DNA of 64,000 nucleotides from positions 1 to 64,000 of the forward strand of contig CAYLXB010000003.1 of NCBI GenBank assembly GCA_964387495.1. The letters are read 5' to 3'. The first letter of the stretch is position 1. The number at the start of each line of letters is the position of its first letter. Both the position numbers and the translations under genes were made by a program. Of the stretch, positions 1-6,026 are shown piece by piece. Below the pieces are notes generated by a model. That model saw only the letters and a program-made list of their open reading frames with translations, had not been told where the DNA came from and searched no databases. This DNA comes from DSXF01 sp964387495 (GTDB lineage: Bacteria; Chloroflexota; Anaerolineae; Anaerolineales; Villigracilaceae).

Positions 1-1
1 G

Positions 2-841
2 ACCCGCTACACGTACACGGGGCAATATAGCTACGTCAGCGACCAGGCCACCGGATTGGATGATGAGGCGGGCTTTGGGTTGATGTTCTACAACGCTCGC
101 TGGTACGACGGCGCGCTGGGACGCATGATTCAGGCGGATTCAGTTGTGCCGGGCGGAATGCAAGGCCTCGACCGTTACGCATACGCGAATAATTCGCCTC
201 TCAGATATGTTGATGATGATGGGCATAAACCCAGACCACCGCATCATCACGATCATCACGATATTCCATTACCTGAACGAGATACCAGTCTTTCTGTCAT
301 ATTGAGCGAAAACAAGAAAAACGCACCAGATCTTACAAACTGGTTATTGAATGCAATGCAAGAAAATGCTTCTGGACCTACTGCTACTGCAATCGCAAAT
401 GCTAATTCATATGGCGATAAGCTAAATGCCTATACAGCTTGGTACAACTCAGTAAAAGCAGATGCCCCTTGGGATTTTAAGGTGGAATTGAATAAGTGGG
501 GAATAGATAAAATCATTCTTGTGGACACCAAGTATCGTTTTGACGTCTTGGCAAATATCCACTACGGATATGTTGGACGGGCAGCTGGTTTTTCTGCTTG
601 GGAACTTCAATACGGAGCTGGTCTAGCTCAACAGTTTGCTGGAAGGTCTTCCCCAGATTATTATCCTATCTATTATGATGATCCATTGGATAATTACATG
701 GTAAGAGTAGGAATTTGGCTATATGATCACTATCATGATGAAGAACTAACCCCGGAAATGTTGGCTGAAGCCTTTGAAAAAGTTCCTTTTATTTCACCCC
801 GTCACCAGAAATTTGGGACGCGTTTTGCCATATCGAAGTAG
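2..841 (+). CDS. RHS-repeat polymorphic toxin, C-terminal part (5' end outside window)
   Basis: The frame is open from the first bases of the window, so this is the 3' end of a longer gene. The first 70 or so codons encode the conserved RHS core end: FYNARWYDGALGRMIQAD, then an LDRYAYANNSPLRYVD segment. RHS proteins are large secreted or surface shells that carry a variable toxic tip after this core. The remaining 200 residues are that tip. It has a His-rich linker (HHHDHHD) and a block with NIHYGYVGRAAGFS that I associate with the polymorphic toxin type 44 (Ntox44) family, a predicted nuclease; that assignment is from memory of the motif. Base composition drops sharply from GC-rich core to AT-rich tip, as expected for a swapped-in toxin cassette. 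A lipoprotein gene follows after 18 bases and is the likely immunity gene. Confidence 0.8.
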   Translation, partial: TRYTYTGQYSYVSDQATGLDDEAGFGLMFYNARWYDGALGRMIQADSVVPGGMQGLDRYAYANNSPLRYVDDDGHKPRPPHHHDHHDIPLPERDTSLSVILSENKKNAPDLTNWLLNAMQENASGPTATAIANANSYGDKLNAYTAWYNSVKADAPWDFKVELNKWGIDKIILVDTKYRFDVLANIHYGYVGRAAGFSAWELQYGAGLAQQFAGRSSPDYYPIYYDDPLDNYMVRVGIWLYDHYHDEELTPEMLAEAFEKVPFISPRHQKFGTRFAISK

Positions 842-859
842 CATAATAAGGATAACAAC

Positions 860-1453
860 ATGTCTCAGAATTTTGTAAAAAACTATTTCTTGATTATTCT
901 TATTAGTCTATTTATTTGTAGCTGTTCATCATCGCCAAGAAATTTCAAGGATACTGATCTGCTGATTGACCAAAGCGTAATGCCTGCTAATTGGATATTG
1001 ATAGATACTGACAGTTCCGTTGAACCAGAAGGGCAAAATAGTGGCGCATATATCACTTTTCAGTATGAAAATACGCCATACAATATTAGGGGCAGAGAAA
1101 AGGTTTTTCGCTATTCAGATAATGTAAGTGCTGCATGGCACTATAAACGCCTTGAAAGTTACTATTTCAATAATGATAGCGTACACTTTTCTACACCCTG
1201 GGAAAGCCCGGATGGTTTTGAATTTTCTAGTTCTTTAGCCAAACAGTCACGCTTTGCTTGTGCGGAGGATTTTGGAACGTCTGACAACCAGATTTCCGGG
1301 AAGTTCTGTAGCTATTTAGCCCAATATGATGAATTTCTGGTATTTTTTTCCATAACCAGAGAGCTAAAAGAAACGTCTGCAATAACAATAGAGCAAATAA
1401 CTTCAATTATCAGTTCAATCGATGAAAAAATGAACATTAATTTAAAGCCGTAA
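860..1453 (+). CDS. Small lipoprotein, putative immunity protein for the RHS toxin
   Basis: A 197-residue protein of no family I recognise. The N-terminus is a lipoprotein signal peptide: a Lys, a hydrophobic run, then FICSC with a lipobox-type Cys at about residue 22, followed by Ser/Pro residues. The mature part looks globular, with several aromatic residues and two or three further Cys. An AAGGA ribosome site lies 7 bases before the ATG. The gene starts 18 bases after the toxin stop and shares its low GC, unlike everything further downstream. Position directly after an RHS tip is the classic place for an immunity gene, and a membrane-anchored outward-facing protein could neutralise a toxin arriving from a neighbour. 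The immunity role is inferred from context only. Confidence 0.6.
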   Translation: MSQNFVKNYFLIILISLFICSCSSSPRNFKDTDLLIDQSVMPANWILIDTDSSVEPEGQNSGAYITFQYENTPYNIRGREKVFRYSDNVSAAWHYKRLESYYFNNDSVHFSTPWESPDGFEFSSSLAKQSRFACAEDFGTSDNQISGKFCSYLAQYDEFLVFFSITRELKETSAITIEQITSIISSIDEKMNINLKP

Positions 1454-1506
1454 AAACATATACAGTTACTAATATGTCAAAGAGCGAGTTTATCGCTTTG
1501 GGTCCA

Positions 1507-1565
1507 TTGCAGGGCAGAGACGTAAAAAGACAGAGGGTGCTGTTTAGCACGTCTCTGCCCTGCAA
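1507..1565. repeat. 17-bp perfect inverted repeat with 25-nt loop
   Basis: TTGCAGGGCAGAGACGT at 1507-1523 is exactly complementary to 1549-1565. There is no T-run after the second arm, so it is not an obvious intrinsic terminator. It sits 54 bases after the immunity-gene stop and just before the decayed RHS fragment. It looks like a REP-type or small non-autonomous palindromic element. Confidence 0.6.
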
Positions 1566-1586
1566 CGGAACTCACAGCCGCTCGGA

Positions 1587-1610
1587 GCCTGCCCTGAGCT
1601 TGTCGAAGGG
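1587..1610. repeat. Dispersed palindrome-type repeat (CTGAGCTTGTCGAAGGG core)
   Basis: The sequence around the core CCTGAGCTTGTCGAAGG is one I recognise as a short repeat scattered through intergenic regions of many unrelated bacterial genomes. Here it lies at the left edge of an RHS gene fragment and may mark the break point. Copy number cannot be judged from one window. Confidence 0.5.
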
Positions 1611-1780
1611 TGGGCGGGCACTATGAAGTAGCCAGTCCCGGCGTGACGAATGAGACGATCACGAAATATTACTTTGCCGGTTCGACAAGAATTGCGACGT
1701 GTGCCACGCAGTGGTATGCGCAAGTACACGGTTCCCCAGCCGATGCAGAAGGTATGCGCCGGCTAATTGGGTCTGACACA
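1610..1780 (+). pseudogene. Decayed RHS/YD-repeat gene fragment
   Basis: Codons from 1610 read VGGHYEVASPGV and then ITKYYFAGSTRIA, a hallmark of the segment just before the RHS core (usual form TKYYFAGxQRIAxR). After RIA the expected continuation is found in another frame: ATG at 1718 gives MRKYTVPQPM, a common RHS continuation, and this soon meets a stop. The fragment is therefore interrupted by a small insertion or frameshift and lacks both ends. It probably derives from a second RHS gene or a displaced copy of the one at the window start. The region from 1454 to 1948 holds only this fragment and the two repeats. Confidence 0.55.
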
Positions 1781-1936
1781 AGGTGGAATTCTACGCACTC
1801 ACGTAACGGTGTGAAAGGAGATAAAGCCTATGAATAAAAGACAAAAAGGTTTGCTCCCACTCTGCAGGGCGTTTTTTTGACGGAGACTGTACCGGTTGGG
1901 GGGCGGCGCAATTCGCCCTGAGAGGGCAGTATATTG

Positions 1937-1948
1937 TATAATTATGAC
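1937..1948 (+). promoter_or_regulatory. -10 box TATAAT six bases before the MNT start (leaderless)
   Basis: TATAAT at 1937-1942 is followed by exactly six bases and the ATG at 1949. The predicted +1 is therefore the A of the start codon, and no Shine-Dalgarno sequence is present. Confidence 0.6.
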
Positions 1949-2284
1949 ATGGTGACGAGAGCACACACCCACACGCAGCACCCCCGTCTCCCCACCCGCA
2001 AACTGGCGGGTTTCTGCCAGCGCTGGCGCATTCGGGAGATGGCGTTGTTCGGCTCGGCCCTGCGCTCCGATTTCCGCCCAGACAGCGATATCGACCTGCT
2101 GGTCACTTTTGCTCCGGAGGTGCGTTGGACGCTCTTTGACCTGGTTGCCATGCAGCGGGAGTTGCAGGCTATCTTCAACCGCAGGGTGGACCTGATCGAA
2201 CGTCAGGCCGTGGAACAGAGCGAAAACTACATCCGGCGCAAATCCATTTTGCAGAGCGCCAAGGTGATCTATGCGGCGGGATGA
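1949..2284 (+). CDS. MntA-type minimal nucleotidyltransferase antitoxin
   Basis: A 111-residue nucleotidyltransferase-fold protein. The signature GSX10DXD is complete: Gly35-Ser36, then Asp47 and Asp49 in the stretch SDIDLLV. In MNT-HEPN systems this protein is the antitoxin, which AMPylates the partner HEPN RNase on Tyr. The partner gene overlaps its 3' end by 14 bases. I chose ATG 1949 over the upstream TTG 1934 because a perfect -10 box sits six bases before it. The N-terminal 20 residues are unusually rich in His, Thr and Arg. Substrate use and antitoxin function are family knowledge. Confidence 0.85.
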   Translation: MVTRAHTHTQHPRLPTRKLAGFCQRWRIREMALFGSALRSDFRPDSDIDLLVTFAPEVRWTLFDLVAMQRELQAIFNRRVDLIERQAVEQSENYIRRKSILQSAKVIYAAG

Positions 2285-2612
2285 AGCCTACCTGTTGGAT
2301 ATCCTGATTGCTGCCCGCAAAGCCTTGAAGTTCATCGAGGGGATCGGCCGGGATGACTTCCAGGATAACGAACTGGTGCAGAATGCTGTCATGTTTCCGC
2401 TGGAAATCATTGGCGAGGCGGCAGCCCGGATTTCGGATGACTTCAAGGAATCGCATCCGGAAATCCCCTGGTTCGAAATGATTGGCCAGCGCAACCGGCT
2501 GATCCATGAATATTTTCGTGTCAACCAGGCGACAGTTTGGGATACGATTACCAATAACCTGCCTGCACTGATCGAACAAATCGAACCGCTTGTCCCTCCG
2601 CCGGACGAGTGA
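2271..2612 (+). CDS. HepT-type HEPN toxin (DUF86 family)
   Basis: A 113-residue all-alpha HEPN protein. The catalytic RX4HXY motif is intact: Arg74, His79 and Tyr81 in RNRLIHEYF. HepT proteins dimerise to form an RNA-cleaving site, and Tyr81 is the residue that the MNT partner adenylylates. The ATG overlaps the MNT gene by 14 bases, so translation is coupled. The protein is full length for the family, so the module appears functional. A hairpin at 2650-2681 followed by a T-rich run probably ends the transcript. Confidence 0.87.
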   Translation: MRRDEAYLLDILIAARKALKFIEGIGRDDFQDNELVQNAVMFPLEIIGEAAARISDDFKESHPEIPWFEMIGQRNRLIHEYFRVNQATVWDTITNNLPALIEQIEPLVPPPDE

Positions 2613-2649
2613 TCTCCCTTACTCACAACCGGTTCCCACCCCAATCCAC

Positions 2650-2690
2650 CCGGCCCCAGGGACATTCGTCTGCAGGGCCGGTTGTTCTTT
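2650..2690 (+). terminator. Probable terminator of the MNT-HEPN operon
   Basis: CCGGCCC at 2650-2656 pairs with GGGCCGG at 2675-2681 and is followed by TTGTTCTTT. The loop is long (18 nt). From here to 3051 I see no gene that can be supported; the short frames in this 400-base gap have no ribosome site or recognisable product. Confidence 0.5.
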
Positions 2691-3051
2691 ATATTTGTTT
2701 TTGTGCAGGCGGGAAAGCGGGTAAAATCGGTGGATAGGCAGTGAGACCATTGGAGCAAACCACTCCCGGGAAGAAGATGGGTGGTAAGATAATGCTTTGA
2801 CCATCACAATAATTGTAGTAGTGCGGACAATTCACTGAGAGCCACAATCGCGACGGGGCAAACCGGGGTGGATTGCGCGGGAGTAGGAGTATGGCAGTGT
2901 GCGCCCGCATGCGGCCACGGGGATGGGGGTGCAGGGGGAGCGTCCCGGAGGGTTGAGCGCGGGATCCAGGCTGAACGGCGAGCCCTTTGGGACGGGGGCT
3001 GGCGGAGGCGTGGAAGGTACGGTTCACGCGGGCCAACGGGCGGGGAAACAT

Positions 3052-3081
3052 AAAGACAGGGATGCTGGCATCCCTGTCTTT
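3052..3081 (-). terminator. Strong hairpin terminator after the solute-binding gene
   Basis: AAAGACAGGGATGC at 3052-3065 pairs perfectly with 3068-3081. On the minus strand it follows the stop codon at 3106 by 24 bases and ends in TCTTTATGTTT. The A-rich left arm would let it also stop transcription from the other side. Confidence 0.75.
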
Positions 3082-3105
3082 GCGTGCTGTTTGCTTCGGC
3101 GCCGG

Positions 3106-5688
3106 TTACGGGGCCGAAACGATGAATTGGAAGGGTGCAAAGGTGGGGATGCTGACCACATTCGGCACGACCACCAATTCGATCTTCGTCGAACCGGTCG
3201 GCAGGGTGCCGGTCATATCCGCAGGCAGGGTCACCTGATACTGACCCTCGGCCACGAAGGCTGCGTCGCCCTGGGCGATCATGTTACCGGTGCCATCGTA
3301 GACCATGTAAACGGCCTTGTAGATGTCGGCCTGGGGGTAGGGTTGGTCTTTGTCGCTCACGAAGACATCGAAGACCGCTTCGCTGCCCTGCTCGACCTCC
3401 GGCGGGCCGCTGACATCCACCACAGCGACGCGCGGTTCACCAAGCCGGGACCATTTGTCGGCCAGGTCGGGGAAGTCGGGGTTGCGCTTGATGACCACCG
3501 AGCCCTCGACCGAGTTGACCTGTTCGAGGTAGAACGGGCCGGTACCCACCCAGAAGTTGCCATACTTGCCATACCAGGCTGCCAGGTTGGCGTAGCGGGC
3601 TGCGGCTTCGTCGGGGGTAATGTACTGGCTCATGGTCGGGGCAAAGGGGATATAGGTTTCTGCCGCGGCCTGATCCAGGTATTTCTTGAGGATTTCCAGG
3701 CTGGGGCCGTCGATGTAGTTCGTCCAGTTGACGTTCAAGGCAGTGGACTTGTCAGACGAGAAAGCCAGTTCCCGGTTCGCCTCGGCCAGGTAACCGAGTG
3801 TGTAGGCATGCCAGGAGAGGGGGCCTTTCATGGTGGTGTTCATGTCGGCGGGGAACCAGTTTTCGGTATAGTAGCCCCCGACCAGGTTTTCCGCATCCAG
3901 GTCGGCGCGGTCGTCGTAGGTTTCGATGACCAACGGGTCGGTGGAGACGATCTTGACACCCTTGAAGTGGGTCAGGAAGGCTTCGGTATTGGACTGCTGG
4001 GCCTCATCGAAGATGGCGCTTTCGGATTTTCCCTGTTCGAAGGCCATGATCATCATATAGACAAAGTCGGCAACCGACAGGCTGCTGCCGTCATGCCATT
4101 TGATGTCCCATAGGCTTTCCGGGTAGTGGACGGTGACCTTGGTGACAGCCGTGGTCCCTTCGGGGAACTTCTCGCCAACCGTGATGAACTTCTGGTTCGC
4201 GGCATCCCAGTCGGCCCAGGCATCGGCAGGGACCTGGATCTCAGGCTCGAATTTCAGGTCGACCCAGTCCAGGGTCTTCTGGATGGGCGTGCCTTCCTTG
4301 GCGACCACTTCGGCGCGCTCGATGCGCTGGTTGCGGTAGAGGCCGGTGTAGGGGTCGCTCAATGCCGCCGAATCCATGGTGGCGCGGACGATATACAGTT
4401 CCTGGGCCCAGTTTTGGCCGTTGACGGCGTTCCAGGGGCCGGTGAGGATGCCGGAGGAGGCCATGCGTACCGAGCCGCCTTCCTGATCCTTCCAGCGGAC
4501 GGTGTAGGGCCAGAACTGCGAGCCGGGGATGCCGCCGCCCAGGTCAGAGGCGATGGCCAGGTCCGCTTTCTGGGGGTAGAAGGAATTGACACCCACCAGG
4601 AACATATAGGAGGAGTTCTCGATCCCCAGTTCCAGCGCCTTCGCCATCAACTGGCGGCGTTCCTCCATGGTCGAATACTGGTTGTTGTAGAGCCGCACGC
4701 ACACGTCCTCGAGTTCCGGGATGGGGTTCATGGCCTCGTCGAAGGTGGTGGAAGCCACGAGGGAGGTGTAGTGTTCGGCCGGGAAGTTGGTGGCATTGCG
4801 CACCAGGCTGGGGTAGTAGTTACCGCCGGTGTACCAGTGCCACTGGCACTCGCGCGGGTCGCTCTGCTGCCAGATGGGGGCCAGTTCGGTGCGGGTGCGG
4901 ATCTGGCGATCCACGGTGAAGCCGATGGCTTCGAGCTGGTTGGAAAAATAGTTACCGATCGGCAGGCGCTCGTCTTCCGAGCGGATCAGGCCGATGAGGA
5001 CAACCGGCTCGCCATTGTAGTTCCACTTGCCGTCCACTTTGGCTGCGCCCAGGGCTTCCATCTCGGCCGTGATGATCTGCTCCGCCTTTTCCATGTTGAA
5101 GGCGTACTTGTTCTCGAGCGGGCGAATGATATCCGCGTAGAGGGCATAATCGGGGAAGGCCTGGATCATGACGGTGTACTTGGGCACGCCCATGCCGCCG
5201 AGCGCCTCCTGGACGATGTAGTCGCGGTCGACCAGCCAGTTGGTGGCCTCGCGGATCTTCTGGCTGGCAAAGGGGTTCAGCCGGCCGTCGCTGCAGACAG
5301 ATTCACCATAGTTATCATTGAACATGATGCTGTCATAGGAACCATAGGACATGGTATAGGCCAGGTTGGGATCGGATTTGTTGGTGGCATAAAGATCGGC
5401 ATCTTCGACCATGTAGCCGTAGACATCCAGGGCATCGGCCTGCAACTGCGCCATTGCGGCGGGGGCTTCGTCAATGGACGTAAAGACGACCTCATCCACC
5501 CAGGCACCCTGGCGGGTGGTGGCGGGGGCCGGAGGTTCGGTGGCCTGAGGCGCCTGTGTTTCGGCGGCAGAGGCGGCCTGGCTGGGCACGGTCTCCGGGT
5601 TTTCGGTCTCCACAGGCCCGCATGCCGCGAGCAGTGTGCTGATGATGATCAGCAGACCGAGCAAAGTTGTAAGAGTCTTGCGTGACAT
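3106..5688 (-). CDS. ABC transporter solute-binding lipoprotein, family 5 (peptide/opine type)
   Basis: An 860-residue exported protein. The start is fixed by an AGAGGAG ribosome site in front of MSRKTL; a frame extending further upstream is not supported. Signal peptide with lipobox LLAAC, Cys23, then a Ser/Pro/Thr/Gln-rich linker to about residue 60. The body is the SBP_bac_5 fold used to capture oligopeptides, nickel or opines for an ABC importer; DGSSLSVADFVYMM is the usual family 5 motif around the mid-region. It is much longer than a typical 550-residue family member, partly because of a final 90 residues that look like an Ig-like beta domain. No permease or ATPase gene is adjacent, so its importer is encoded elsewhere or the protein works as a sensor. 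The ligand is unknown. Confidence 0.85.
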   Translation of the reverse strand: MSRKTLTTLLGLLIIISTLLAACGPVETENPETVPSQAASAAETQAPQATEPPAPATTRQGAWVDEVVFTSIDEAPAAMAQLQADALDVYGYMVEDADLYATNKSDPNLAYTMSYGSYDSIMFNDNYGESVCSDGRLNPFASQKIREATNWLVDRDYIVQEALGGMGVPKYTVMIQAFPDYALYADIIRPLENKYAFNMEKAEQIITAEMEALGAAKVDGKWNYNGEPVVLIGLIRSEDERLPIGNYFSNQLEAIGFTVDRQIRTRTELAPIWQQSDPRECQWHWYTGGNYYPSLVRNATNFPAEHYTSLVASTTFDEAMNPIPELEDVCVRLYNNQYSTMEERRQLMAKALELGIENSSYMFLVGVNSFYPQKADLAIASDLGGGIPGSQFWPYTVRWKDQEGGSVRMASSGILTGPWNAVNGQNWAQELYIVRATMDSAALSDPYTGLYRNQRIERAEVVAKEGTPIQKTLDWVDLKFEPEIQVPADAWADWDAANQKFITVGEKFPEGTTAVTKVTVHYPESLWDIKWHDGSSLSVADFVYMMIMAFEQGKSESAIFDEAQQSNTEAFLTHFKGVKIVSTDPLVIETYDDRADLDAENLVGGYYTENWFPADMNTTMKGPLSWHAYTLGYLAEANRELAFSSDKSTALNVNWTNYIDGPSLEILKKYLDQAAAETYIPFAPTMSQYITPDEAAARYANLAAWYGKYGNFWVGTGPFYLEQVNSVEGSVVIKRNPDFPDLADKWSRLGEPRVAVVDVSGPPEVEQGSEAVFDVFVSDKDQPYPQADIYKAVYMVYDGTGNMIAQGDAAFVAEGQYQVTLPADMTGTLPTGSTKIELVVVPNVVSIPTFAPFQFIVSAP

Positions 5689-5853
5689 TTCTTTTCTCCT
5701 CTTTCGAAATAACCAAATTTTGACCGGTCGGGAATTGTTGAGGGCTGGCGAAATCACCACCTTTCCACATAGCGATGAAACCCGGGCGGGGGAGCGACAG
5801 ACGGGCGGAAGAAGCCTAAACAGGACATCTCCCGAAGGGTCGGATGAGAATCC

Positions 5854-5884
5854 GGAAGGACCGTTCCTCGAAAACGATCCTTCC
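5854..5884. repeat. Inverted repeat in the divergent promoter region
   Basis: GGAAGGACCGTT (5854-5865) pairs with AACGATCCTTCC (5873-5884) apart from one mismatch, with a 7-nt loop. It lies in the 338-base gap between two divergent genes. A second smaller dyad, TGGGTGA-N7-TCACCCA, is at 5944-5964 and contains TTGACA in its spacer. Either could be a regulator site. Confidence 0.4.
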
Positions 5885-6014
5885 AACTTCCAAGGAGAGA
5901 GCACAGCTCTGCCATTCCCGTCAACGACATTGTAGGCTTGGGCTGGGTGAGTTGACATCACCCAAACTTGGTGAGATTTTGGCAATTGCCCTGAGTGGAG
6001 AGATTCAATCTGGT

Positions 6015-6026
6015 TATAATATTCCC
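6015..6026 (+). promoter_or_regulatory. -10 box TATAAT six bases before the LuxR-family start (leaderless)
   Basis: TATAAT at 6015-6020, six bases, then ATG 6027. The predicted transcript begins at the start codon. This fixes the start downstream of the longer open frame that begins at 5844. Confidence 0.6.

Noticed and set aside
1830..1880. A 16-codon open frame (MNKRQKGLLPLC...) behind a good AAAGGAG site
   Set aside because: Too short to support; it may be the front of a truncated gene, but the following codons give no family.
2868..3053. Short plus-strand frame after the MNT-HEPN operon
   Set aside because: No ribosome site, Gly/Arg-rich, no family; treated as non-coding.
2899..5685. 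Two long plus-strand open frames (2899-4113 and 4126-5685)
   Set aside because: They lie exactly opposite the family-5 binding-protein gene, have composition typical of a reverse shadow in GC-rich DNA, and show no motif or ribosome site.
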